Shown: positions 1-9,008, counted from the stretch's first letter. The stretch: DNA of 23,494 bases from Ophiothrix spiculata (GCA_000969725.1 JXSR01S074518.1), one strand, 5' to 3'. The notes: a model not told the origin generated them from the letters alone. Made by a program: numbers and translations.

Positions 1-553
1 ATATCAGCTCACTCGTGTCCGACACCGCATCTGTGCTAAGCCACCTTAAGTATTGATCATTGACTTGTATTTTTGCTAACCCATTGTTTTATTTATTTCT
101 TAGTTTTCTCTAAATAGCGTCATGACACACTGAATCCAGTTCCAGAAACATACACACAAGTATAATGACTCTTATTTTATTTATGCTTTTCTCTGACTTG
201 CAAATACAACTTATAAAACATTATAATAATGATAATAAGGCATTTACTTTTCTTTATTCAGAACATCCATGACATTAAGATCTTCATTTAATTCCAGAAC
301 AGGTGAATGAAAAATGCAATTTGTTAAAGCCACTCAATGAAACTGTCTTTTTGTTCCGGATAGGGGCTTATGCTATATGGTTATCTAATATAAGGTATTT
401 TACATTGTGCTAAAATGGCCAACATGCCCAACCTACCTTCAAGTTGTTATTCAACAGAACGAAAAAACAATGTACTATTTACACACTCTTGATCTGTTGA
501 TTCCTTACAGATTATTATGTAAACGACCAACAACTGTTATCTCCAGATGATAT
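1..553. other. Non-coding flank, left edge
   Basis: AT-rich sequence without a credible exon, RNA gene or repeat that I can recognise. Confidence 0.5.
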
Positions 554-651
554 ATGAGATGTCATGTAACCATCTTGTGTCGGAAATTGACCACAGCAAC
601 ACGAAATCCGATAGCTTAATGCAATCTTCATATGAAATGTGTCGTATTTCC

Positions 652-982
652 AATAAATTGGAGGTAAAAACAAAGTAAGCCAACTTGATGTGATGAAAAA
701 ATAACACAATATATAGGCCTAAATAAAGTGTGTATATAGGCCTAAAGTAAATACAACAAGAAAAAACAGGAACAAAATAAAGACTCACCGAAAATTCAGA
801 TATACATATAGTGCCGCTCTATATGTATATCTGAATTTTCGGTGAGTCTTTATTTTGTTCCTGTTTTTTCTTGTTGTATTTACTTTAGGCCTATATACAC
901 ACTTTATTTAGGCCTATATATTGTGTTATTTTTTCATCACATCAAGTTGGCTTACTTTGTTTTTTAATACCTCCAATTTATT
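652..982. repeat. Long palindrome: 160-bp arms, 7-nt loop
   Basis: The left arm 652-811 is the reverse complement of the right arm 819-982, with loop TGCCGCT at 812-818. By eye I find no mismatch between about 670 and 811; the outer part differs only by a 4-nt gap in an A-rich stretch. The outermost four bases of the left arm overlap the 12-bp duplication. Each arm contains two TAGGCCTA-type blocks. Confidence 0.93.
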
Positions 983-1076
983 ATTATGATCTAGGTAACC
1001 CCCCGTATCATATTTGATCCTTGACGTGTTTTGTGCCTTGTCCGTTGGATCTACCTCTCCCATTTTTATTTTTTTA
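656..1076. mobile_element. 421-bp insertion with giant palindrome, flanked by 12-bp duplication
   Basis: GTATTTCCAATA occurs at 644-655 and again at 1077-1088, while the uninterrupted repeat unit (near 1545) has it once, as expected of a target-site duplication. The inserted block consists of a near-perfect inverted repeat followed by about 94 bp ending in a T-rich run. A 12-bp duplication with no simple terminal inverted repeats is more like retroelement-type insertion than a classic DNA transposon, but the family is not identified. Confidence 0.75.
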
Positions 1077-2077
1077 GTATTTCCAATAGCTTAAACACAC
1101 CCAACAATCCATTTATGCTGGGATATCAAATACAAATTGTGTTAAATTATTAGCAATTAGTCAACATATACATATCTAATGACACTGGGAAAATCTTGTG
1201 GGAGTTTAAATATGGTATTATATAAACTAGGTCATCAATTATAACTATTCCATCTGGGTAAAAGAGTATTGTAAATTTGTCCATCTGACCAATTTTCTCA
1301 ATAAGATTTCCCACTAGTGTACAAAATACAGATTAAGTGGCATCGCCATTGAGTATTGTTGGAAAGATTCAAAGCTCTGGTCACTATATCGCTTACAGGC
1401 ATTCCTATTCTAAAAGATGCCGTTTACCTCTGACGTTTTTAGATGACTTAGAATAAATGAGGTGTCATTTCATCCCCTTGTGTCGAGAATTGTCCACAGA
1501 AAGGCTATCTGATAGCTTAATGCAATCTTCATTTGAAATTTGTCGTATTTCCAATAGCTTAAACACACCCAACAATCCATTTATGCTGGGATATCAATTA
1601 CAAAATTGTGTAAACTCATTAACAATTAGTCAACTTATACGAATCTAATGACACTGGGAAAATCTTGTGGGAGTTCAAAGATGGTATTATGTAAACTATG
1701 TCATCAATTATAACTATTCAATCTGGGTAGTTTTGTGAATTGTCCATCAGACCAATTTTCTCAATAAGATTTCCCACTAGTGTACAAAATACAGATTAAG
1801 TGGCATCGCCATTGAGTATTGTTTGAAAGATTCAAAGCTCTGGGCACTATATCGCTTACAGACATTCCTTTTCTAAAATAAAAGACGTCGTTTAGCTCTG
1901 ACGTTTTTAGAGGACTGGGAATACATGAGGTGTCATTTCATCTCCTTGTGTCGAGAATTGTCCACAGAAAGGCTATATTTTAACAACACGAAATCTGATA
2001 GCTTGATGTAATTTTTATTTAAAATTTGTCGTGTTTCAAAAGCTTAGACACACCCAATAACCTTGGTTATCAAATGC

Positions 2078-2514
2078 GGTGGGGGCGTCGTACCCCCCCA
2101 AATTTGACAATGTACAAAAAAGGTCCACAGAAAGGTTTTTTTTTTAAAATAAACTACTACACAAAATGCTTGGAAAACTGCTAAAAAACTACTAAAATTA
2201 TTTTAGGGTCGACCAAAAAGAACATTTTCCCTCCAAAAGGTCCACTTTTTAAAAATCCGCACCCCCCCCAAAAAACCCTGGCTACGGGCCTGCTTGGATT
2301 GGAGATGGCCATGGTTCTGAAAAGGCTGAACTTAACAAAGCCTGGAATAACTAATTCGTTGAATAACTTTGTTCTTCGTTTGCGAATACCAAATGACAAC
2401 ATCAATGGAATTAAAATACAGTTATTTCTAGATTAACTTTCTGTAATTTAATGTTCCTTTTTGTGAATATTGTTTTTTGATATTCCTCTTTAGTGAATAA
2501 GGACCATTGCTCCT
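2078..2514. mobile_element. Unidentified dispersed repeat interrupting unit C
   Basis: A sequence bounded by C-rich runs (2092-2099 and 2264-2270) replaces the middle of unit C, and a fragment of the unit's end reappears after it. The minus strand is open for about 74 codons including PVARVFWGGCGF, but internal composition (long A/T and C homopolymers) argues for transposon debris rather than a gene. The family is not named. Confidence 0.45.
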
Positions 2515-2572
2515 TTTCTAAACTAAAAGACGTCGTTTAGTTCTGCCCTTTAAAAAAATCACTGGGAATGCT
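2515..2572 (+). repeat. Fragment of the ~470-bp repeat (end of a unit)
   Basis: A stretch with TTCTAAACTAAAAGACGTCG and then CACTGGGAAT matches the end of unit B (1869-1924), including the AAAGACGTCGTTTAG block. It marks where the array resumes after the interruption. Confidence 0.65.
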
Positions 2573-2960
2573 GAGACCAAATAAGTCAACGGTTACTGGG
2601 GCCAGATAGTGAACGGTTTAATTATAAAATACGCTCATTAGCAATAACAAGAAATAGAGTAGCCAACAGTATTGGCATCTATTTTAAAACCTATTGTGAC
2701 AAATGATGTTTTCATGATAATTTGTGCTATCATCCACTACAACTTTTCAAACATGATACCATAAATTAACTTTATAAAACGTCATGAAAACAATTTACTA
2801 ACGATTGTAAAAAAAAAGTAACTCAAAAAGAGCAAAAGGCAGAAAAAAAAGCCACAGAAATAGGTTAAATCGTTCCTTTGAACGAACTTTATTATTTTTG
2901 AATAGAAAGAAACTTATCTTAAATATAACAAAATTATGTAACATAACAAATTTCTGACCA
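2573..2960. other. Non-coding AT-rich spacer
   Basis: No coding signal; only A-rich runs near 2808-2850. It separates the repeat array from the short element downstream of Dbx. Confidence 0.5.
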
Positions 2961-3188
2961 ACAAAGTAAAAACGCAGTATTTGCAGGTATATTAATAGCT
3001 ACTTCCTTTTCCCAGGGAGAAATCCAGCCCAAACACGATCAATCCCATTTCATAACTAAAGGCAGTATCTACTATATCAAACATGTTTAGTATGTTTATA
3101 TACAACCTTTTGGATTGGAGTGCAATTGCACGTTTATGGGTAGCATCTACTATGCTTTATAAATGCACATACTGCGTTTTTGCTTTGT
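2961..3188. mobile_element. 228-bp MITE-like element with 25-bp terminal inverted repeats
   Basis: The left end 2961-2985 (ACAAAGTAAAAACGCAGTAT then TTGCA) is the reverse complement of 3164-3188 with two mismatches. The interior has a perfect 12-bp palindrome GTGCAATTGCAC. It is too short to encode a transposase. Target duplication is not clear. It lies about 55 bp past the candidate Dbx poly(A) signal. Confidence 0.7.
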
Positions 3189-3241
3189 GGAGCAGATTAC
3201 ATCAATCAGAAGATGAAATGAAAGGAATGTAAGTGAAGCGC

Positions 3242-3631
3242 TTTATTTACTTTTTGGATTTGAAATACATCATGCTGCTTGTTGCCTTCCAATGTAGAAC
3301 TGGTATTTATATAATTCAATGTCGCCAACATAATTGCCACTTTTTAAGTTCCGTTTTCTTGAAAAACAAATATTTCTATTAAAAAAATAGTCATTGCATT
3401 TGTGAATAGTTGTTTTCAAAACACTTATAATGCTATACCACGTACATAGAAAAATAGGCTAGCCTGTATTATGACAAACATATTTGCATTCACCATCCGG
3501 TATAGATTGATTCAGTTTCATATTATTTGCATTCACCATAAAGGTTAGGTTGATTCAGTTTCGGTGTGTTTTGTAACAAAGCATTTGTAACATATCCGCT
3601 AAAGATCAGGCACATTTTGGGACATTGGCTT
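3242..3631 (-). other. Dbx: Dbx 3' UTR with candidate poly(A) signal
   Basis: The first AATAAA on the minus strand after the stop codon lies at 3247-3242 and is followed by a T-rich stretch, which would give a 3' UTR of roughly 400 nt. The end is inferred from this hexamer only. The interval contains a 43-bp tandem duplication carrying two octamer motifs (3481-3566). Confidence 0.5.
3481..3566. repeat. 43-bp tandem duplication with two ATTTGCAT octamers
   Basis: Two adjacent 43-bp units, 3481-3523 and 3524-3566, share their first 16 bases (TATTTGCATTCACCAT) and a later TTGATTCAGTTTC block, with differences in between. Each holds ATTTGCAT (3482-3489 and 3525-3532), the reverse complement of the POU-factor octamer ATGCAAAT. 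They sit in the Dbx 3' UTR. Confidence 0.8.
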
Positions 3632-4015
3632 TCAAACAATGTCAGATATACGGTCTTCGTCCCTACTGGTATCAGATTTAGATGAAGAGTCCCTTCCTTC
3701 TGCTAAATTTACACTGTTAGTATTGATAATGAAAAGATGGGATCTCTCTTCACAAACAGGAGGAGTTTCACGTTGACTAGGCGTTGAAGAGTCTGGTGAA
3801 CTTGCAATGTCTCTTTCATCATCATTGTCATCATCATACAGGAGTTCTTTGTCGTTATCCATTATATCGAGTATGTCGGAAGACACATCACTAAGGTCAG
3901 GATTAGGGTTGGATTTGTTGGGTAATGTTGCCTCTCGACTTCCACCCGTTAAAAGTAGTTCGCGTTCTTTAGAGTTTCTCCATTTCATACGACGATTTTG
4001 AAACCAAATTTTAAC
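3632..4015 (-). CDS. Dbx: Dbx coding exon 4 (recognition helix and acidic C-terminus)
   Basis: Acceptor CCAACAG (AG at 4017-4016). The exon opens with VKIWFQNRRMKWRNSKE, the recognition helix, and continues with the Dbx-typical ATLPNKSNPNPDLSDV stretch. An Asp/Glu-rich run follows (DNDKELLYDDDNDDERD), then a Ser/Thr/Pro-rich stretch, and the protein stops at TGA 3634-3632 after RISDIV. Vertebrate DBX1 also ends in an acidic tail, but the details differ. Length 127 codons plus stop. Confidence 0.93.
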   Translation of the reverse strand, partial: VKIWFQNRRMKWRNSKERELLLTGGSREATLPNKSNPNPDLSDVSSDILDIMDNDKELLYDDDNDDERDIASSPDSSTPSQRETPPVCEERSHLFIINTNSVNLAEGRDSSSKSDTSRDEDRISDIV

Positions 4016-7000
4016 CTGTTGGATATGAAAAATGACAAATTAATCGTTAAATTAGTTTCTATTAAAGGTTACAGGAAAAGAAAACATAAGTAGCATCATA
4101 TACAGTCGTTATAACAAAACAAAGTTGAAAACACCAATGTAAAATTGTAATGAAGCACAAATAGTCAACGATACTCAAAACAACTTTCAAATATAGCGCT
4201 TTTTTATGACCTCGAAAAACAATCAATCTGAACTGCCCTACTATGATGCTTACATACTTCGATAACTTTGTCTCGACGTCGCGTCATGCTTTGTTTCATC
4301 TGGTGTTTTGATATTGTACATTGAACAGAAAGCACAAAGCGACAACTAGTATGAATGCAAGGTCGGATGACGTCGGTAAGGGTTCAGAGATTTTCGAGAT
4401 CCACGGATATTAAACAATACATATAATAGTTTACTGGGTGTATATTCCAGGGTCTTATGAAACTCTTCGTACACTAACAAGCGTAATCTCACTCAGCCAG
4501 TTCAAAGAGATTGTTTTTGAGGTCGTCAAATACAGGATTGCGAGGCGGTATATTTGAAAGCTTTTATGAGATGTTGTTGTTTTTCACTCAGTTTTGTTAT
4601 AACAAATTTATAAAAACTACTTGATAGTCTCTTTTCATGTAACCTTTAAACACATTATATTGCTAAGACACTAATTGTGTTTAAAATAAATGATAAGGCA
4701 TACATGTAATGACTCACCCCGAAAAGGGGGACTTTGCGACAGAACACTTTTCAAGAAACAGGTGAAAAAAATCAAAATTGATATCATCATTTGTTAGTCA
4801 TTTTCTTTTTGTATTTTTCTCATAATGCAACTTTTTACTATGGTGTAAGGTTTGTATGACCATAGTATAGTAATTATTTTTGTAAAACATTGCTTACTTT
4901 AAAATTTTGCACATCATGTAAAATTGTTGTAATGGTTAACTATTTTTACCGACTCTATAGTTTCAAGTGCAATATTATCTATAACTGTTTTAATATCGGT
5001 TTCTACCAGATATATCTATTCATAGTATACTCTTTGAGGTGTATTTAAAATTTTATACAATAACAAAATGAATATTTCATCCTTTGTGATTTTTATACAT
5101 TATTAATTCATTTTAATTTAATAAATTCTCTCAATTATCTGACGTAGATAAATCAAAACACAAATCAACTAACCTGTGAATCTTGCAGACCAAGTTTAGC
5201 AGCCAGTTTCTTTCGGTCTGGTTTACTGATGTATTTCTGTTCCTGGAATTTCTTCTCCAAGCCTTTCCTCTGTGCATCGGAGAATACAGCTCTCCTAAGC
5301 ATGCCTCTTCTTGGTTTGCCACGGGCAGCTCCCGGCCACGGGTAGGTACCAGGGACGGGTATTACGGAAGAGCTTGCACAAGCTGTAAGATCGAAAAATG
5401 AAAAACGATATGTTTGACACAAAATTAGTACTCGCGCGCTTTGTTTCGTTGTTAGAACCAGACATGACAGAAATAAAAAAGATAATAAAGCATCATTTCT
5501 TTGGCAAAATAGTATTCAAAAACTATTATAGAAGTTTGAAAACTTATAAAATTTCTGCCTTAAAGTTACAGACACAAGCATATCTTATGGCTTAACAAAG
5601 TGACTTAAAATAATTAAATTAAAAGAATACCCTTATACTTCGGCTATGTCCAGTTTTTGATCTCATATTTTATGTGAGATTCTCTTCTTCAGGTGCAATT
5701 CATGATTTTGATGTGACAAAAACCTCACCTCTTTTCCAGCTAAATAAAATTTAACTTGATTCCGACCATTCGTTTCCAAGTTACAAGCTTTTCAGAACTG
5801 TTGAAAATCTACATAGGCTTAGTTAGTACTGTGTTGTTATTACTGTCGGGGCCCCGACAATAATTAGAAAATGACACATTTTCTCTTTTTTCTCAAAAAT
5901 GCAAGCACATATTAAGAAAGGTTTGGGGATCGTAACATATACCAGTTGAGGATTCTTATAAGCTAAAAAACTCAATTTTGATAGAGGTGACCTTGAGGGT
6001 AAAAAGTGGATCATGAATTGCCCCTTTAATTCACATTTTGTATAACTTAAAGTGTTTGTTTGATAGTTAACTTAACAAACCAGAAAGGCAAAGATTTAAT
6101 CGTATAGATATTAGTAGGCCTAAAGTTAAATTATGGCTCAGAAATGTCAGGAGAAACATTTCGAAATATTCTCTGTATTATCATTTCGCTAAAATTTTCG
6201 CATTTCCGAAATAGTCACGATATCATAATGACATAGCTTTATCTTTAAGGTTTTCCATATTTGAAAGATAAAGATTTTGAAAAGAAAACAAATGATATGT
6301 TACATAGATTTGACGCAATATCCAAGACCATCTCAAGAAATGTCGGTATGGTTACTAAACTGAAACACTATGTCCAGAGTATATTTTACATTCCTTTTAA
6401 TGTACTCTTATATTGCCTTAAATTAATTACGGTATTTGGGGTAATACATGTAAATAGATAAAGTTATTAAATTACAAAAATGAGCTATCAGAACAATTTC
6501 ATGTGAGCATTACAGAGCCCACACAGGACCACTGTTAATAAAAAGCACAATGTTTTGAATATATGTGATACATTTGAACTAGAACTATAGGTATTTTATG
6601 TACAAACATCAAACAAAGCGCTATACCAAGTATATTTTCAGACTATTTCATTAAACATAACCAAGTTCATAAGTATCAAACTAGAAATGCTTCAGATTAT
6701 AGTATCAACAAAACAAAGAAAAAGTTTTCTGATCGTGCAATTCGCACAACAGGACCGATTTTATGGAATACTCTTGATATAAATCTAAAACAATGTAAAT
6801 CAGTCAAAAACTTTAGAAATACTTATAAATCCAGCATCATTGCCAGTTATGATTTTTGTTGACTTTGGTGCACGCCTTCCCCTTTTAGTACTTTGTTTGG
6901 TTTTGTATATGTTTTTTTATCCATTTTTGTATTGAGTTTTTGTGTATTTGAAACCTTATTTTTCAGGGGATGGTCCTTTCGGGCCTTTTTGGCCATTTGA

Positions 7001-8630
7001 CAATTACCACAATATCATTAGGCCATATTAAAAAAAACTCATTTGTCTCAAAGCTCTCCAACTCCCCAAAACCTAATGCGGAATGCGATTTTATTTCTTT
7101 TCTTTTTCTTTTTCTTTTTAATTTTTTTATTGATTCTAAAAGTCATATTGACGATTCCTTTATGGTAGAATGTGTCAAGATATTGAAACAAAACAAAGAA
7201 ACAGAATTGTGACGATGTTAATTCAACAATAAATGTGATTGTACAATGTACATAATTTAGAGACAAAAACAACTTCAAAACGAAACATTTTGCCTTGGAT
7301 TGCGAGTTGCTGCTCATGTTTTTTGGGAAAAAAAATTAAAAGGTGAAATAAAATTCGTTTTTTGGATTTTTAGGGACACTAACGCGCGCGAGAGCTTTGA
7401 GACAAAAGTGTTTTTTAATATGGCCTTATATATGTTTTCATTGTTTTTTACACAATATGTATATTTGATATTGTGAATAAAGTGATTTGATTGATTGATT
7501 GATTGATTGAATGAATGATTGATTTATTGATTTGAAAGAACATTTGAAATATTTATTCTTACCAGATAGAAATATGTTTCTGTTTAAAACAGCTCTACCG
7601 ATGTTATGGTGATAATCGCTTCTGCTAATGCATGAGAGGCTTGAATTCAAGCTTTTAATATCACATAATGTTCTGTGCGGTGAGATTCTGAAGGTAGCAA
7701 CTGAAAACAAAAACAAGAACAAGTTCATCACTATAATAGAATTACGATTGGAATGAAACTATGAAATAAAATATTTTGCATATGCTAAATACACCTACGA
7801 ATTGTTGTGTAAAAAACATAACGAATAAATAAATAAATTATCGCGAATAGAAAGTACAATTTTCAAATAATTTTCCAGCAGTCTATTGCCTGTTGCTGCT
7901 ATTGTCTTTTCATTTAAATGTTTACAACAATATATACATATTCAACCAGTAATCATAGCATACCGTACATTACGTTGCTAAAACTCCCATACATTTTAAC
8001 ACATCAATTTATGTGCAGATTTGTTTCTTTGTACCGATTTCTATCATTTATTACGTGATACTAACCTTGGTCGCGTTCATGTGCATGTGATGTAAAGTCC
8101 TCAGAAACTGGAGTATCTGAAGTTCTCATCTTGGGATAACAATCATTGACAAATCCCCCATTAGATGAATGATCTCTTTCCTCATGCAATTGTCTAACAT
8201 ATTCATATGTTGTACAGCAACCGGGATGTCTTGGAACAGGTTTAACAGGTCTATTAGATAAAATGTCCTTCACCATAAAAGATGAGTATTTAACGTCCTC
8301 TTGTGCCTGATGCTTTTGAGGTGCTTCTCTCTCCAGATTTTGCCTTCGTTCAATGATAATCCTTTCTGCGATTGAATCTTGTATGAATAAATTCTGTGAA
8401 TAATCTATTGTGGATGGCGGTTGAAATCCTGGAATATACCTTGGTCTCAAATTATCATAAATCGTGGAAGACTTCGAAGCAAGAATATGGTGCATCTCCT
8501 TGTCCATTGTGCATAGAAGTTGCGGCGAAAGTGATAAAGGGTGTTTTGGAACGGGATTCATCAGGACAGCCGAGTGAACTGGAAATACTCCAGCCGTAAG
8601 ACAAAATGGAGTGGAGACACTGGAAGGCAT
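3632..8630 (-). CDS. Dbx: Dbx-family homeobox transcription factor, four coding exons
   Basis: Spliced gene on the minus strand; coding exons 8630-8066, 7700-7563, 5382-5174 and 4015-3632 join in one frame (phases 1, 1, 0) to give 431 residues. The start is the first ATG after an in-frame TAA at 8729-8727. Seen: an eh1-like motif FMVKDIL at residues 118-124; a Dbx-type linker (ASSSVIPVPGTYPWP) and GKPRRGMLRR entry to a 60-residue homeodomain at about 261-320, with F8, L16, F20, W48, F49, Q50, N51 and R53 all present; then SKEREL and NPDLSDV, and an acidic, Ser-rich tail. From family knowledge, vertebrate DBX1 shares the homeodomain and both flanking stretches nearly word for word; Dbx proteins are nuclear repressors that pattern neural progenitors, and eh1 motifs recruit Groucho/TLE. 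The intron between homeodomain positions 44 and 45 is a common homeobox splice site. Family assignment is very secure; Dbx1 versus Dbx2 is not a meaningful split in most invertebrates. No other protein gene is recognisable nearby. Confidence 0.93.
4016..5173 (-). other. Dbx: Dbx intron 3
   Basis: 1158-nt intron interrupting the homeodomain between positions 44 and 45, with donor GTTAGT and acceptor CCAACAG. It contains no recognised element; a TGACGTC word occurs near 4366. Confidence 0.85.
5174..5382 (-). CDS. Dbx: Dbx coding exon 3 (linker and homeodomain positions 1-44)
   Basis: Acceptor TCTTACAG (AG at 5384-5383) and donor CAG/GTTAGT (GT at 5173-5172). Encodes residues 235-304, from ACASSSVIPVPG through the homeodomain N-terminal arm, helix 1, helix 2 and the start of helix 3 (KLGLQDSQ). 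It ends in phase 0 after homeodomain position 44. This is the most strongly Dbx-diagnostic part of the window. Confidence 0.95.
5691..6029. mobile_element. TTAA-flanked MITE, copy 1 (Dbx intron 2)
   Basis: It starts AGGTGCAATTCATGAT and ends ATGAATTGCCCCT followed by TTAA, the ends being imperfect inverted repeats. It aligns with the copy at 13648-14008 across most of its length, including a conserved internal palindrome (GTCGGGGCCCCGAC here) and the block AACATATACCAGTTGAGGAT. The left flank has lost the TTAA. It is non-coding. The TTAA target is typical of piggyBac-like elements, so it may be a non-autonomous derivative. Confidence 0.8.
7021..7425. mobile_element. Harbinger-like MITE nested in the LINE 3' end
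   Basis: Terminal inverted repeats of about 38 bp begin GGCCATATTAAAAAA and continue to TTTGTCTCAAAGCTCTC on both sides. TTA flanks both ends (7018-7020 and 7426-7428). A 3-bp TWA duplication with GG-starting ends is the hallmark of PIF/Harbinger elements. At 405 bp with no transposase it would be non-autonomous. The LINE 3' UTR reads on directly after it, showing the insertion came later than the LINE. Confidence 0.82.
7487..7534 (+). repeat. ATTG/GATT microsatellite, LINE 3' tail
   Basis: A degenerate run of TGAT/GATT tetranucleotides follows GTGAATAAAG. It is the 3' terminus of the retrotransposon and ends about 30 bp from the exon 2 donor of Dbx on the opposite strand. Confidence 0.85.
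7563..7700 (-). CDS. Dbx: Dbx coding exon 2 (probable, symmetric 138-nt exon)
   Basis: A T-rich tract ending TTTTCAG (AG at 7702-7701) precedes the exon, and a strong donor GTAAGA follows it at 7562-7557. Its frame is open throughout and fits phase 1 on both sides, supplying residues 189-234. Its length is exactly 46 codons, so exon 1 could also splice straight to exon 3 in frame. The peptide shows no clear match to the second motif (FGVNAIL type) that vertebrate DBX1 has in this interval, so the exon rests on splice signals and frame rather than conservation. Confidence 0.68.
8066..8630 (-). CDS. Dbx: Dbx coding exon 1 (N-terminus with eh1-like motif)
   Basis: Encodes residues 1-188 plus the first base of codon 189. 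The reading frame is open upstream to a TAA at 8729-8727, and the first ATG in that stretch is at 8630; a TTG five codons upstream (8645) is not a credible eukaryotic start. The exon ends CAAG with donor GTTAGT at 8065-8060. It carries the SSFMVKDILSNRP segment, which resembles the SFLVEDL-type repressor motif near the N-terminus of vertebrate DBX1, and a Pro/Leu/Ser stretch (about residues 26-38) loosely like the vertebrate N-terminus. The rest is low-conservation sequence, as usual in this family. Confidence 0.88.
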
Positions 8631-9008
8631 TTGAAAAACATCCAACTTGAAAATGGGTAGAATAAGAAAATTATTGTCAAAATCAAAGGCACATTTTCTG
8701 GAAGCACTTGACTCAATGAGGACCTGTTACCACACTGAATCGGCAACTGGAGTAGTTTCTATTAATATACAAACTAGGACACAAAACAGCACGTGCCGTT
8801 TTACAAACACGATAAATGGGTGGGGTTTAGCGTTTATTGTTATGGCTAACAAATGGGCATTCTCTATTACAACGCGTGGCGGTGATATAAAGCGATCTGA
8901 TTGGATAATATGAAATCGGTGACGAAAAGCTCCGGAGTCGCACACGCTTGTTTCGCGTTTACGGATTTCCACTGAGATTGTCCGTATTGCAATGTAAAAT
9001 GGCGCCAT
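8631..9008 (-). promoter_or_regulatory. Dbx: Dbx 5' UTR and candidate promoter region
   Basis: Reading on the minus strand, a consensus CCAAT box (CCAATCAG) lies at 8904-8897, about 270 bp before the start codon, with a weak TTATATC stretch 10 bp downstream. A CACGTG E-box is at 8790-8795 and a perfect palindrome ATGGCGCCAT at 8999-9008. The GC content rises slightly around 8780-9010 relative to the flanks. There is no strong TATA box, and the transcription start is not determinable from sequence. Confidence 0.4.

Larger units (their letters stand above)
554..2077 (+). repeat. Tandem array of a ~470-bp repeat (units A, B and truncated C)
   Basis: The same ordered landmarks recur. Unit starts (ATGAGRTGTCAT) lie at 554, 1457 and 1925; the TTCCAATAGCTTAAACACACCC block occurs at 1081 and 1550 with a diverged form near 2036; the TGACACTGGGAAAATCTTGTGGG block is in A and B. 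After removing the 421-bp insertion and one copy of its 12-bp duplication from unit A, A-to-B and B-to-C spacings are about 470 and 468 bp. Unit C breaks off near 2077, where a C-rich different sequence begins. No coding capacity is apparent. Confidence 0.85.
6255..7534 (+). pseudogene. Decayed non-LTR retrotransposon, RT C-terminal part and 3' tail
   Basis: Frameshifted remnants of the region after the reverse transcriptase domain are readable on the plus strand: ISKTISRNVGMVTKLKHYV (~6316-6372), NYGIWGNTCK (~6424-6456), AIRTISCEHYRAHTGPL (~6485-6535) and YQTRNASDY with AIRTTGPILWNTL (~6676-6774). These match the pattern of CR1/Jockey/L2-type LINE C-termini as I know them. A 3' UTR-like stretch follows, interrupted by the 405-bp MITE, and ends in an ATTG/GATT tail typical of such elements. 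Several stops and frame changes make it dead. It lies antisense to Dbx in intron 2; the true 5' edge of the fragment is uncertain. Confidence 0.8.

Noticed and set aside
537..788. Hydrophobic minus-strand open frame
   Set aside because: Runs through the left arm of the palindrome and the repeat unit; composition driven by AT-rich repeats.
2181..2405. 74-codon minus-strand open frame with PVARVFWGG
   Set aside because: Sits in a C-rich transposon-like block; no conserved domain or splice context.
3807..4001. Ser/Leu-rich plus-strand open frame
   Set aside because: It is the antisense of the Asp/Ser-rich Dbx tail, whose codons read as Ser/Leu on the other strand.
5183..5595. Plus-strand open frames across Dbx exon 3 and its flank
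   Set aside because: Overlap the homeobox exon in antisense; the homeodomain on the minus strand explains the open frame.
7048..7317. 89-codon minus-strand open frame
   Set aside because: It lies within the Harbinger-like MITE and is poly-Lys low complexity.
8643..8645. TTG as the Dbx start (five residues longer)
   Set aside because: A eukaryotic nuclear gene would be expected to use ATG; the first in-frame ATG is at 8630.
8396..8913. Plus-strand open frames opposite Dbx exon 1 and its 5' UTR
   Set aside because: They are shadows of the Dbx exon on the other strand or chance frames in its leader, with no family resemblance.
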